DNA of 64,000 nt from Erigeron canadensis (Eukaryota; Streptophyta; Magnoliopsida; Asterales; Asteraceae): assembly GCF_010389155.1 (NCBI RefSeq), contig NC_057768.1, positions 11,158,501-11,222,500 on the forward strand, read 5' to 3'. Position 1 is the stretch's first letter. Every line of letters begins with the position of its first letter. Below are positions 1 to 12,612 of this stretch, one piece after another. The notes under the pieces are model-generated. The model saw only the letters and a program-made list of their open reading frames with translations. It did no database searches and was not told the DNA's origin. The position numbers were made by a program, and so were the translations under genes.

Positions 1-567
1 ACACCCGTGTTATCCAACTGTCACTTATCCTCACGCTGAAACCGTTCTCTTTTAGTTAAAATAAACACTCTTGGCTTTCCTTCATGATAACAACCATATC
101 CAGTTATCATTAATTTTATCACGAGTATATACATCTATTTTTGCTACAAAAATGGACATCAATCAAAAACAGACTTCAGACTACAAGTTGCTTTCTGTAT
201 TTATGGCCACCCAAGTATTATGAGTTTATGACCCATTTATGATACAAGTTAATGATCAACCAACTACATTTGTATTGTCAATGCTCATATCTTAGAGAAG
301 AAAATCAGCAGAACTTAAACAGAAAAAGCCAATGTTCTATAAAAATACTGATTCTAGACTATTTTTAAACTAAAACTCTTAACCTCGGAAGATACAATGC
401 GACGTCTTACAGGTCACACCTTATTACTAATACGCAAAGAATTCAATCAAGACTTAGGGCCTGGCCAAGCAGCTATGCTTACACAATAAGTTTAGAAACT
501 AAATTTACGAAAGAAAAAGTTTTCCTAATACTGGGATCTGTTGCTTACAGCACACAAGAAAACGGAT
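1..567. other. 3' flank of the AHL gene, no gene seen
   Basis: This AT-rich stretch lies downstream of the stop codon of the minus-strand AHL gene and probably contains its 3' untranslated region. No open frame with protein-like composition, RNA gene or transposon end could be recognised. The polyadenylation site was not placed. Confidence 0.5.
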
Positions 568-3500
568 TTATCTCCAAGGCATGCTAGCCATGCCTTGTGG
601 ATTGCTATTGTTACTGTGGCCGAGAGGACTTCCAAGCCCTCCACCTGAGGATTCGCTCAGAGGGGCATTTACAACTTCTGCCTCGTTATTACCTCTTGAT
701 TTTGTTTGCTTCTGACTTGCAGGAACAAAGCTACCAACAATAACCTGTAACCAGAAAAAAGATGCATGTTGGACACAAACCTTTTTTAACTAATCAAATG
801 TGTTTATTAGCATTTCCGAACTATAATACTGTCATACGCCATTATTTCCATAGTCAAAGATGGCACACAGGTAAGATATGTAACAATACATGAATGTTTT
901 CAGACAAACGGGCCACTGTTTTTAGTAAAAAGTTGAGTTAAGTTGAGCTGACTGGCAGAAAAAACTATACACAAGATTTTTGATTGGTCGAATACATACA
1001 ATGCATAAGATTTGAAAGTTCATTACATACAATAAACACGACTGTAGTTTTTTTACACTATAGACATTCGTCCATAGTTAGTTACATTCACAGATATTAA
1101 TACCATAAGTTTTTTATATCACAATAAACATAATTAGGAATAAAGAAAGATATAAAATATATAAAAAATATGTTACGAGAACTGTTTGGGGTTAAAACAA
1201 TTTTTATAAGAGGTACATAATTGTTCATATTTTTAGTTATAATAAAGTATAGTAAACTAAATTAGATTTAAAAATATAGTGTTGGAAATCTCGGTTATTT
1301 CGACCAATATATCCCCGATATATTGCTTATCGGTGGTCGAGCGAGATGATATATTCCAGATATATCCACGATATGGTGATATATCGCTTATCGATGGTCG
1401 ACGGAGACAATACCGAAAAGCGATATTTACAACCTTGAAAAATATCAGATGAAATCAAACAAAAAAAAATCATGTCCGTCAATTAATAGATGGTTAAGTT
1501 AACTAAACGCTGGCAACTCTGAAATTCATTACATTAAATGGTAAATTTGAAAGTTTATTCACAATATATATATATATATTTATATATATATATATATGTA
1601 TTTTTAGAAGTTCATTTCACTTTGTTGAAATTAGCCTGTAAATCAATGTAGCCGCTTCAATGCATCATGATTTAAAAAACACTAGGTGATTTCCACCTTT
1701 TGGCCATTGCCATTCCACCCATTTATTTTTAGCTAATTATTTTTAGCTAATTTTTCCTACTTTCCGTTAGAGATAAAACATAACTTAAATTGGCCCATTC
1801 ATAAGTTATTGGGATAGGGCCCAACACTGATAGTTCAACTAATACTGAAAAGGTGAAATCGGAAGGGGAACCTGAACAGGTGCTGCCGCAGTGAGAAGGC
1901 CAGCTACATTACCACCTAAAACACGGCCATCAGGGCCAGAGAGCGCCACACTTAAGCCACCCGTTCTACTACGTTGACCAGCAATATCTGACAGCATAAA
2001 TGAGCCAGAAAGAGAGAGGATCTCAAATCGTCCCTGCATTAAATAAATTTAAGTAGCAAAAGATTAGACTGTTGCTTTTTTTTTAACGGCGTTTAGACTG
2101 TTGCTTAAATTACATATCCTTTACAATAGTTTAAAACGGGCCGGGTCAGTTGACCTGGAACACTTTTGTATCTTTTCTTCCTTTTTTATTTAATAACTAT
2201 TGTGTCAAAGATGACTCCAGAATCTGACTATTTCAATACAATTAAAACTTTCTTTGATAAATTGATTTTTAGGAGGATTTATACATTAAAAGTACATTTA
2301 AGGGAGCTTTCCACCTGTTTGACCCATTTCCTTATAAGCTATACATTTTTTTTCGTTTTAGCCCTTTGACATGTTAAAGATAAATCATGAAGCCGAACAG
2401 GCGATACATCTGTAAATGGGATTGAACTGTCACCCCTAGTAAACACCAAGACATACCTCATATGTCACAGTTCCACCAGATGTTGCTGATTGCTGAAGTG
2501 TTACATTCGATACAGAACCGTTAGCTGACAGAACACAGAGCGCTCTAGTGCTATTCTGCGAGAACCACATTAATTTTGCCAACACATCCTGTGTAGAAGA
2601 AATTAATTCTGGTAAATGTTTGCCGTTCTTGGACAGAAAAACATATTAATCAACCCAAATTTCCAAAAGTAAACTTATCACAAGGTAAATTCCTAGATAA
2701 TGAAAGTTTTCACTCAAAAATATATTGTGAGGACATGTTATTGTATTTTCAGATTCTTTTTCAAAATTACTAACTGCTTTTATCTATTTCTCCACCTCTG
2801 CAGAAACATGTTTCCTAATCTCTTCAATCACAAACCCATGTATACTATCCATGAACATGAACTCCTCCATAACTAAAGAGAAAAGGTAAGGATTCACGTT
2901 ATATATGGACGTAACCGTGTAGTAATAGGGAATATTTAGATAGTTGCACATATATCATGAACTGGTTATTATCACGCACCAGTAAACATATCATCACATA
3001 TCTTTCATGCTTGACAACTTTCTTTGTTCTCTTTCTTGCCCTCAAAATTTATGTCCATCTTCTTTCTTTTACTAGCATTTGGGTAACCATGGTTCTGTAT
3101 GTGCTTACTTATCGCAACTTTTACTGAACCAAGCAAAAGATTGGTTTTTGACCACAATAGTAACTCATTAACAAAACATTTCTCTAATCTCGAAAGTATA
3201 AGCCATGAAATTCTGTGAACAGGCGTTAGGTTCTCACTTATGGCCCTGGACTTTTAATGTTTTAGTGATTCCATCCACACACATTATGTACATTTCAATT
3301 TGGCGAATTAAAAGTTCCAAGATGACCTAAATTTTGTGACCACCCCCCCCCCCCCCCCCCCCCCCCCCAGTAAACACAAGTGCATGATACAATTGCAAAT
3401 TGGTGACTAGCGTAGAAAGAAATCTGAAAGTTCTGTAGGGCATGGAAGTCGGAACGGAGAAAGAACACAATATGACACAATAATCTTAGCTTTACGTAAT

Positions 3501-6397
3501 AAAACTATGGCAAGCCAACTTTGTATGTACAACTGAATAATGCTTTATAAGAAGAAATTCAATCAGACATATTATATCAAACAATATCTTAGACTATGAA
3601 AATGGATTGAAATTAAAATAAATTTGTAGCTCCTACCCCCAATAAAAGAAACTCCGTAGCATGATACAAATTATGTAGTTGTATTAAAAACTTGAGAAAA
3701 TTAAGTTTCAAAGCAATTTTGTCATTAGTTTCTGTCACATGTGAAAAAACGTCAAATGCTAAATACTGTAGGGTCATTAGCTCTAGTGCACAATGAAACT
3801 ACTTATAAAGCAAATCTACTAAGTTTATTAAAGTAAAGCTATGCACGTACATATATTGATTCCTCAAATTAATGATCATTTTAATCTAGTGATTTTGACT
3901 TTTGAGAAGCATCAAACATGGAATAAATCCATTATAACAAATTCTAGCGATAATAAAAATTTATAGATTTAAAACCTACGCATTATGAAGTATAAGGAAC
4001 AATGACAGCTACAACGGAATGATCATAAAAATTGTGCTGAATAAACTACACGGTTAGGCACTAGATATATAAGGTAAACATCAAAGAACCACAGTTTAGA
4101 AACACAAAAAGATCAAGAATGCACCTCTCCAGATTGAATATCGAGAACATGCGGCATGAACCCGACTCCTGGTGAACCTGCAAATGTTTTCCCATATAAC
4201 TATATAAGGCAACCCAAATAACAGAGTAATTGCAATCGATAACCAAGTATACTACAATAAGATTTAAAAGAGATTCCTCAACAACGACATGATACAGACA
4301 AAAACTTATCAGAGTAAGGTAAAGTCAAACAGATTAAGGTAAAGTCATACAGACAAAAGCTTATCAGCTTACAGATAATCATTACAAAAGTGTCCATAAA
4401 TATCATCGTTGGTGAACATTAGATTAAAGCAGATAACAATTTTGATTGTACTGCAAAGTGCAGACTCCTGATGGTAAATATAGAGAGTTATATATGACCG
4501 ATTACCACTGCTGTTTTACCAGTCATATTACTAGCTACTGTTGTAACGAATTCTTTCTTTACACAATTATTAGAAACGAATGAACAGGTATCAACAATAG
4601 TTCACTAAGCTTGCTCAAGTGTTGATTCATTCTCTATATTAATCATCTCATTTAGTAGAGACACAAAAAGCAACTAAATCTGCCGTTACTGCATTCCAAT
4701 TGTCCTAGATTAGCCAGAAACAAGGAGAACAAAAAAAAAAAATGAGACATAAATTGAACAGAAAATGACATAAAGGGTAAATTTAACTTAGATCCGCAGA
4801 AGAAGCGGACAAATAAAATATATACGCATACCCTAATGATTGGTAATGTTTATCGATCCAGTGCAAACAATAGCTGAAATATTCCAAAAAAGATTGAATC
4901 CTATTGTTGTAGCACGAATCTTGTAGATTTGATACAAACTTAAATCTCATCAAATGGAAGGATGAGTCGTCATTATATCAAATCCATATACTCTTGACTC
5001 AAATCAGGTAGCTAAATTCTATTTATCTACAAGATTAAGACAGCTGAAACAGCTTACAAATTTTAGAAAAAAAATTAAAAATTAAAAATGTTCACCTTAA
5101 TCTTTCCTCCATATTTAGATCTGATGTACATTGGACTTCTTAAACTTACTAATAGCACCCATTTTCAATAATGGATTTATCATTAATCTGATCATTTTTT
5201 TTATCATTTTCGACGCAAAGTGATATGAACAACAACGACACACAGCTTTACTGTGAATTTATCACATGGCTGTGTTTGACCTGCACCCGATGTCATTAAC
5301 AAGTTTCATTCTTTATGCTCACCTGAACAAGTTTCATACTTTATTATAATTTTTTTTAACGTCCAGCAAAAATTAATGTCCAGATCTCCGGGGTTACCCA
5401 ACGGCAAAAAACACTCATACGCCCGTGAACGACAAACTGCACCGGGTGGCCAAAATCCCACCAAAGCCACCAGTTCCCCCACCGATCGAAGTCTCACTGC
5501 GGTAAAACCCGTCTTGGATCGGATTTGAACTCAAGACCTATGGTGTCAAATCTATCTTATCATTTCCCCATGCCAATTGAGTTAAAAGGTCATTTTCCTA
5601 TACTTTATGATAATTAAAAAAACAAAGAAAAAAGTTCCATACTTTATAGCAGCAATCTGTTTACAGTACAAAGTTACAAACATACATTATATATATAGTA
5701 CTATAATAACAACACAAATAAAATAAACAATTAGCTGATAATCCCAACATAAGAAATTAATTAATTAATTAATCAATCTCAATCAAAAGCCAACAAACAT
5801 TTACACGTTGCCTAGTTTTCATAACATATTATAACTTAAATAATACTCCATTTTTTTTCCATTTAAACACCAAACACACATAGATATATATAGATAGATA
5901 CAAACACACTTTAGGATAGACAGGGATAAATTCCTGGAAACATCACAGAATAGGCCGCGTACATGCCAAAAACTCGACCATATATGATATGTATATACAT
6001 TAATACTACATATATATGTGTATATATATATACCTGAAGCAGCGGGATAGTGATGTTGTTTATTTAAAGAACCAGGAGGTCTGCCCCTTTTCTTCCCAGA
6101 CGAAAATGTCGAAGAACCCGGAGACGAAAACCCACCAGACTCGACGGCATGCGGCAAATTGGGAGACGCAGAAGAAGAATTATTAACATCGGCCGTTGGG
6201 TACTTCCTTGGCCTGCCTCTTTTCCTTTTGGCTACAGCCCCATCCATCATAGAATTACTCTCGCCGGCGCCATTTCTGACGGCGACGGCGCCGGAATTGT
6301 TATAAGTAGGTGCAGGTGAGGTGTAAATGGGTGTCCCGTCAGTGTTGTTGTATGCTAATCGCATGTTGTTATTGTTTGACATTTCGAATGATGACAT
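568..6397 (-). CDS. AT-hook motif nuclear-localized (AHL) DNA-binding protein, five exons
   Basis: Exons on the minus strand are 6397-6034, 4177-4125, 2588-2457, 2033-1872 and 744-568. All junctions are GT-AG, the phases agree, and the product is 295 aa. Exon 1 carries two AT-hooks, RGRPRKY at about residues 60-66 and KKRGRPPGS at about 102-110, with basic flanks and Ser/Asn-rich linkers. Exons 2-4 encode the PPC/DUF296 domain (about residues 125-240), recognisable by GRFEILSLSGSF and by GGLSVALSGPDGRVLGG. The C-terminus is Gly/Ser/Asn-rich and ends MPWR. Proteins of this family bind AT-rich DNA in the nucleus, assemble as multimers through PPC, and modulate growth, flowering and defence genes. 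Two hooks plus a PPC domain put it in the two-hook class; the PPC segment HVLDIQSGEDVLAKLMWFSQ is rather divergent. The ATG was chosen because it opens the frame and sits 52 bases from an (AT)30 tract in the leader or promoter. Exon boundaries are my reading; transcript data would settle them. Confidence 0.93.
1290..1425. repeat. Short duplicated, partly palindromic repeat in AHL intron 4
   Basis: Two imperfect copies of a motif built on ATATATCGCTTATCGATGG and GGTCGA lie side by side inside the intron between exons 4 and 5. Each contains CGATAT/ATATCG palindromes. No function is visible; it may be a decayed MITE. Confidence 0.45.
1564..1597. repeat. AT microsatellite in AHL intron 4
   Basis: This is an uninterrupted run of AT dinucleotides apart from one TTT interruption. 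It lies in intron 4 of the AHL gene and is probably length-variable. Confidence 0.85.
3343..3368. repeat. C26 homopolymer in AHL intron 2
   Basis: A run of about 26 C on the plus strand reads as a G-tract in the sense strand of the AHL pre-mRNA. The exact length is uncertain because long homopolymers are prone to sequencing error. Confidence 0.85.
5351..5598 (-). mobile_element. tRNA-derived SINE in AHL intron 1
   Basis: On the minus strand the element starts with a pol III A-box-like TTAACTCAATTGGCATG (5585-5569) followed by a B-box-like GAGTTCAAATCC (5532-5521), and ends in CGTTAAAAAAAA. It is flanked by a target duplication of about 16 bp with two mismatches, CATACTTTATTATAAT at 5335-5350 and TATACTTTATGATAAT at 5599-5614. 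Spacing of the boxes, the A-rich tail and the long duplication are diagnostic of SINEs. It is in the same orientation as the host gene. Confidence 0.8.
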
Positions 6398-6446
6398 GAT
6401 TTCACTGTTTGGTATAAAAGAAACCCGTATAAATAAAATTAATAAG

Positions 6447-6448
<2 letters not shown>

Positions 6449-6508
<60 letters not shown>
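6449..6508. repeat. (AT)30 microsatellite just upstream of the AHL start codon
   Basis: About 60 bp of perfect AT dinucleotide repeat begins 52 bp upstream of the AHL ATG. It must lie in the 5' untranslated region or core promoter. Length variation here could change TATA-like spacing or nucleosome occupancy, and AHL proteins themselves bind AT-rich DNA; any link is inference. Confidence 0.9.
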
Positions 6509-6511
<3 letters not shown>

Positions 6512-7530
6512 GATTTAAGTGAGTTTTTGGTGATAGAACCCTAATTTCTGACCTTTTGAGAGGAAAATGAATTCTTTCTGAATTAGGCTTACAAGAATTG
6601 TAACTTCTGTGACTGTATGTAAAAGCTGATTCAGTAATAAAACGATGGTAAATTTTGGGGAATTGTTGCATATAACGGGGCTTGAGGCCCCCCATTTGCA
6701 TATACAGCCTTAACATTCCACTCACCCAAGCTATGTAGGGTATACTATACTAAACAATACACTTCAAAGTTCAAACCCACTAAAACTCAATTTGTCTATA
6801 TCATACAGTTTACTACTCGTATAATATTCATGAGTTTTTATTAAGGTACCGTATATACGTATATTAGTGTTCAGACCCGTCTAATTGACGGGTAGTCTCA
6901 AAATATATTAATCAAAGTTAAAAAATTGGAATTCAAATATATTAAATAGATATACCGAAATCAACTTGAAAATTTGCTAGCTGAATAGTCACTCCATCGT
7001 TCAAAATACTCCTAAAATTTCTCGTCCATTTATCATTGACCATTGACCGAACCATGTATGATAATGGCCTATATGATAGTGTTCTCTTAGTGTGTTTCTA
7101 TGTACTTAATCCAATTTTAAAAAACAAACTCCAAACAAATTAATCATAAGAATCGAATAAACATCTTTGCAAAAAAAAAAAAAAAAGGAACCCAACCAAG
7201 GACATTCCAAACGTAGATCAAATGATTTTATCGGCTAATGCAAGAAAGATAGGGAAATAAATTCTTGATAAAAAAAAAAGAGTCGAGCCAAAAACCTTGC
7301 AAAGTCATCTTCTGTTGTGTTAAATCCTAAATATAACGTGGTTCAAAGAGTTTATCTAAAGATATTATTTAAAATTGATATCATGTTTTTCATAAAATCC
7401 GAAGTATATCTGTCATGCACAAACTAAAATGATGAATTGTTCCATCATGCTAAATAATCATACTAAAACATTCAACACTATCTCAATATGTAGCATTTAC
7501 CCCTGATAGAATAACAACGGCTAAAAAGTT
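6509..7530. other. AHL upstream region, no gene seen
   Basis: This holds the presumed AHL promoter and distal AT-rich spacer. No coding frame or clear TATA element with defined spacing could be assigned. The short frames here consist of AT repeat or low-complexity sequence. Confidence 0.45.
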
Positions 7531-7806
7531 ACACCATTAATGAGCTAGTTTTAAAACAGGTTCAAAATAATCAATATCGCTATATTAAAGTAATCATAAT
7601 CTTACTCATAGCAAAATTTGACTTTTCATCTAAAAACTTATAGAAAGGTATATTCGTAAATCTTAAATATACACCATTAATGAGCTATTTTCAAAACGAT
7701 ATCAAAATAATCAAAGTTAATATATTAAAGTAATAAGAACTCTACTCATAGCAAATTTAAACATTATATCTAAAAGGTTAGAAAGCTATGATTGTAAATC
7801 CTAAGA
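7531..7806. repeat. Tandem duplication, ~140-bp unit
   Basis: Two adjacent diverged copies each start ACACCATTAATGAGCTA, at 7531 and 7671, and continue with shared blocks such as CAAAATAATCAA, ATATTAAAGTAAT and CTACTCATAGCAAA. The period is 140 bp. No coding content. Confidence 0.75.
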
Positions 7807-8385
7807 GTTAATATAAGTTACAAATACACAATTTAATATATAATATTTAGATTAGTTAAGTCATATATCACAACTTAATTAATACGAAAGCTAAAGAAGA
7901 AACATACGAAAATTAACTCCATATAAATATTGATTACAGTTTACCCTTTTTTTTCAACTTTAGTTAAAAAAATTTTTTACAGTTTCTTCTATTCTAAAAA
8001 TGTAAAATATATTTTGAAAAATACATATCAATTCATCAACAAAGATCATCTCGAACGTTTTGATTTTCTTCGGGTTGTTTCACTCCGAAACAGTCCATAC
8101 ATGCACAACACGGAGTCGTAAATGATAGTTAACATGTGTTGACTTAAGATCTTCAAGATGAACTAATGTGGTCATATTTTTTGTTGTTGAAGAAATAAAC
8201 CATAAAGAACCTATAATGGACAATAAACTAAATTAAAAGAAATATTAATAACAATAACATAAGAATTCAATGTGAAAAAATAATGATTAATTATGTGCAA
8301 AGTATATAAAAAGAAAATCCCTTTTGTAGTTGATCGTAGCTTCTTTTTTTGTCGTCGTACGTGAGTTATATTATAGATTACCAAT

Positions 8386-8702
8386 AAAACCGAAAAGTGT
8401 AAATTAATTATTTTTAAATTGGGTGAAATTGTAAATTGGTGATGAAAAACCATAAAGTGTAAATTAGTTATTTTTAAGTGTAAATTGGTGATGGAAAACC
8501 AAAAAGTATAATTAATTATTTTTAAGTTGGGTTAAAGTGTAAATTGGTAATAGAAAATCAAAAAGTGTAAGTTAATTATTTTTTAAATTGGGTTAAAAAG
8601 TGTAAATTGGTGATGGAAAACCAAAAAGTGTAAATTAATTGTTTTAAATTGGGTTAAAGTGTAAATTGGTGATGGAAAACCAAAAAGTGTAAATTAATTG
8701 AG
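8386..8702. repeat. Minisatellite with ~59-bp unit, about 5-6 copies
   Basis: Units begin near 8386, 8445, 8495, 8554, 8617 and 8676. Each carries AAAGTGTAAATTAATTA, TTTAAATTGGGTTAAA and GTAAATTGGTGATGGAAAACC. The array lies just inside the probable Helitron 5' end at 8810, and internal minisatellites are common in non-autonomous Helitrons. Confidence 0.85.
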
Positions 8703-8810
8703 ATAAATATTAAAAAATTAGAGGATTAATATGGATGTAGGATTAGGCTAAAGGAGGGGGATTAAGGGTGTCAAATGTACCCCCAACCCCTCTTTTAGTT
8801 ATATTATAGA
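8703..8810 (-). mobile_element. Probable Helitron 5' terminus (minus strand)
   Basis: Reading on the minus strand from 8810 gives TCTATAATATAACTAAAAG, the TC-start A/T-rich 5' end typical of plant Helitrons, and the base before it is A as expected for A|T insertion. The element would run leftward through the 59-bp minisatellite. I could not fix its 3' end. Confidence 0.45.
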
Positions 8811-9373
8811 TAGATAGATATGCATTATCTACTCGTACAATTTACTATTATATATGTAGAGTATGGTAATTTAATAAAAAACCATAGTGTAAATATCATT
8901 TTTTTCGGATAAAGATCCTTTAAAGTTGTACCAACTTCATAGGTGAATTTGGAACCTTTGGATTAAAATCAAATGTTAAGATTCAGATTTGAGTTTCTGA
9001 ATTTTGACCTTTGATTTTAATCCAAAAATCAAGAGTTGTTCATCTTCACCTATGAAATTGTTACAAGTTTAAAGAATCTCTATTCTTTCCCATATCATAT
9101 CATCATTTAGAGGGTGTTTGTGTTGAGTTATGTAAAGGATTTTTCGATTATTGAGTTTAGAAATCGTAAATAATCAGTTTTCGGTGTTTGGAAAAAAAAT
9201 GTCAAAAATTAATTTTACGCGTTCAAAAAGTCACAAAACGCAATTTTTCAAAAGCAGCTTCCCTCTTACTGTACACAAACATTATATCTAAATGCAATTT
9301 CTCTCTAAATATTTAACACCAATACCCTTTAAAAAGCCCTTATATACATCCCAAAATCCAAATAAGTTATTAA
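8811..9373. other. Spacer between Helitron-like ends, no gene seen
   Basis: AT-rich sequence. A local inverted arrangement of CAAATGTTAAGATTCAGATTTGAG and CTTTGATTTTAATCC-type blocks at about 8960-9025 suggests a decayed MITE. No coding frame was recognised. Confidence 0.35.
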
Positions 9374-9398
9374 CTAGTTTTTGTACCCCGCGGGGTAC
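9374..9398 (-). mobile_element. Helitron 3' terminus (minus strand)
   Basis: On the minus strand a perfect 16-nt GC-rich palindrome GTACCCCGCGGGGTAC (9398-9383) is followed after AAAAA by CTAG|T, exactly the hairpin plus CTRR arrangement of a Helitron 3' end. The element extends rightward into 9400-10430, which has no coding capacity and so would be non-autonomous. Confidence 0.7.
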
Positions 9399-9512
9399 GC
9401 TTTCTACACGACAAAGTTTTGTTTCCACATTTATGTCTCGAACTCAAAATTTAAAAAATACAATTAAACATGTAGCAATAACAATAGAAAATGTAAAAGT
9501 GTAAAAAGATGT

Positions 9513-10105
9513 ATAAAAACATATGCAATAACTATATTAATGCTTTAAATGTTATAAGAACGTAAGACGTAATGATAACAAAAGTTATTATATAAAAAAC
9601 ATTATTTATATAAAAATACAGATGAAAATAATCAAACCAAATGTTTAAAAGTAAATCCGTAACTGTGTGAAAGTTGTCTAATAAAAATCCAAAATTTTAG
9701 TGTGACGAAAATGAAAACTTTGATGTAAGGCAAAAGTTAAAAGATCGAAAAAATTGATAAAAATTAGTATATGTTATAAGAACTTGTAAGGCATAAAGGA
9801 TTTGTAAATTTGTATAAACCTTTTGTATAAGAACATAAACAATAACTATGTTAATGATTTAAATGTTACATGAATCTAAGACGTAACGATAATAAAAGTT
9901 ATTATATATTAAAAACGTTATATATAATATATATATATAAAGACGGATAAAAAATAGTCAAACTAAATGTTTAAAAGTAAAATCGTAACTACGTGAAAGT
10001 TATTTGATGAAAAAATGAGAACCCAAAAACTTAGTGTCAAGAAAATTAAAACGAAAACTTTGATGTTGAACAAAAGTTAAAAGAATATAAAGTTCAGGGG
10101 GTAAA
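9513..10105. repeat. Direct duplication inside Helitron-like DNA, ~314-bp period
   Basis: Copy 1 starts at 9513 and copy 2 at 9827. Both share CAATAACTAT(A/G)TTAATG, AAGACGTAA(T/C)GATAA, AAATGTTTAAAAGTAAA, GTGAAAGTT and AAAACTTTGATGT blocks in the same order. A diverged third copy occurs at about 29660-29910 next to another Helitron-like end, so this is a family-specific internal repeat. Confidence 0.7.
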
Positions 10106-10431
10106 CTGAAAATTGGTAAAAATTATTATGTGCTATAAAAACTTGTACATTCTACGCATAGAGCACTTATACATTTATATAGGTTTTTAGTATATTATAA
10201 ATGAGATAAAAGTTTTAAAAAAATAGAAATTTTAGGGGGTTAAAACGAATATTGGTTAAAATTAAAAGGGTTAAAATGAAATAATTAAAATTAGTATGTG
10301 TTTTAATAGTTTGTACCTTTCATACTTCTACATAGCACATTAATTTTTAGTATGTATATAATATAAATAACATTATATTAAACAAACATACACATATATT
10401 CTAAAAACAAAATATTAAATATCTATATCTA

Positions 10432-10458
10432 CTAGATTATTACCCGTATTACGTGGGA
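10432..10458 (-). mobile_element. Helitron-like 3' terminus (minus strand)
   Basis: Minus strand ends CTAG|T at 10435-10432, preceded by an imperfect GC-rich inverted repeat (CCCACGTAATACGGG). This matches a Helitron 3' end, with the element extending rightward from here. The 5' partner was not found. Confidence 0.5.
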
Positions 10459-11538
10459 AACTTGTATAATTAATGACATTTAAATTTTGATAGTATTATA
10501 AGTTGACAAGTATTTAACCAGGTAAGAATTAAACCACTAAAAGAACATGAAGTTACATTAGTGGTCGTTTAGACTCCGGTTAACAGTGATAATACAGTTG
10601 AAAAGTGGATACATCATCTATTAGAGGTCTCGCTAAGTAAAATATTTAGTCCTTTGGATGTCTTTCATTCATCCGGATATGTTTGCATTGTCATTGTACT
10701 TGTGCTTTAGCTTTGCTCGAATAATTTAGTTATACACTAAAATTACTAAGCAAGTTAATTATCAATCTACATATCGCATGTTGTGTTAATCTAAGTTAAA
10801 ATTATGCATAATAATATTGCAATTTTCATACAATTGTTTTTCTGATATATAATTATGATAACTTACTATAGACTTCATATTTATTTTTTAGTTATTTATT
10901 AAGAAAGCCGGTTTGACATCCGGTCCAGTTTTCAAAACAATGATTTAATAATTACATCATATGATTAAAATCCTATACAAAAATCCTTATAACCAAAAAT
11001 TTTCATCGTTGTATGATAAAAGTTCTATACAAAAATATAATTTAATAAAAACGTATTACAATTAAAAAGAAAATTTTATTGTAAAAACATTAATTAGCTA
11101 TTTTAAAGATAAAAAATGATGTAAAATATGAAAATATTAGTTTCCAAGATTATATCACTGAAAAAAATAACTATTAATGTCTACAAACTTAAATAAGGAA
11201 ATAATAATAATTTAAATCTATTAAAATAAAATTAAATCTAAAAAAGTTAAATAAGGTATATGACATCATCATCTGATCTAATGCCTTAATTAAAAGTTGA
11301 ATTTCATCTAAAGATCCATACTTCTCTAACTATGAATTAAGGGTTTTTTTTATATATATATTTGAAGATAATGTATCTAGGTTGGAACCACATATACCAC
11401 GGATCCGCAAAATCCATGTAATTTAATTTTTCTAAGAAATGATGCATTTTTTAGTGGTGATACAAGTCAAATAAATATAGAATACCGGATCAATGTAACT
11501 AATTTTAAACTTTTAAAATATTAATATCAACAAAACTT
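10459..11538. other. AT-rich spacer left of the transposon nest
   Basis: No gene, RNA or clear terminal repeat was identified. It probably includes decayed Helitron body sequence belonging to the terminus at 10432. Confidence 0.35.
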
Positions 11539-11999
11539 GAGGAAAAGTATAACTTCCGTCCTTGGATTTGGCACAATTTTGCACTTTTTATCCCTAAAGT
11601 GAAAAAATAACTAAAATGTCCCAAAGTTGGCAAATTTTGCAGTTTTCGTCCCCGAGACTAATCTTGTTACTTTTCTTTTGTTAAGTTGACTCAAGTGAAA
11701 AATACGTGAGGGCAATTATGTCTTTGACATTTTTCGCAAGTGTAAATTGCAGTTTTATCCTTTAAATTGTCGAACTTTGCACTATTCATCGAATGAATAA
11801 AAAATAATCTTTTTATGATTTTTTTAAAAAATATTCTTTTCCTAAAAATTATTTTCCTTTTTTTTTTTAATAATCATTTTTGATTTGTATGTTATTTTGA
11901 ACTTGTGCTACGTGAATATTCAAGCAAAAAATTATATTAGATTTTTTTTTTTCCAAAAATTAGTTTATAGAATTTGAAAGTTTTCTTTTTGTTACATAT

Positions 12000-12612
12000 T
12001 CTTTATATAACTAAGAGAGGATAATGTTTTTTTCTAGGTGGTAATTCTCTTTTAGTGCTAACTAAGATTTTTGCCTAGGTAATATTTTCTGGTAATTTTA
12101 ATGTTTTTTCAGATATATTGACATTTAAAAATATATTTTTAGTGTTTATGTGACCCTTCATTTGCCACATCATTATTTGTAGTGGACATTTTTTTATCAG
12201 TTTTAAAAAGCAAATAAAAAGCCAAATACAAAATTTGAACTCATGACCTCTAACTTTTAATATTATGCACAAACCACTTTATAAAACTTAATGTTTGTTT
12301 CTTTTTTACAAACAACGGTAGATATTTATATTTTTAATATTTGTTTTTATATTGGATTTAATTTTCTCTCTTCACCTTTATATCATCTTTTTCCTTTTTT
12401 TTTATCCTACTTTATATATGTTCCTTTTAGATTGTATATGCATAATAAAAGTATAATATCATTAAAAATCATTTTAGTTATTATTATTATATAACATTTA
12501 TTAATATTTTAATGTATATATGTTAATCATTGTTTTCAAGTAATATTACTTAAAATATTATAATTGTAATTAGTTTAATGTAATGTGTATATTACATAGG
12601 GCATAATCTAGT
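12000..12612 (+). mobile_element. Probable non-autonomous Helitron, ~613 bp
   Basis: The 5' end reads TCTTTATATAACTAAGAGAGG. The 3' end has a 6-bp hairpin, TGTAAT (12579-12584) with ATTACA (12591-12596), followed 11 nt later by CTAG|T at 12608-12612. That stem-loop plus CTRR spacing is the Helitron signature. No Rep/helicase sequence is present. The base before the 5' TC is T rather than A, which weakens the 5' call. Confidence 0.6.

Noticed and set aside
5521..5585. tRNA gene on the minus strand
   Set aside because: A and B boxes are present but no cloverleaf could be formed; the poly-A-type tail and long target duplication show a SINE.
6402..6725. Minus-strand frame of 107 aa across the AT repeat
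   Set aside because: It is largely Ile-Tyr translation of the microsatellite in the AHL leader.
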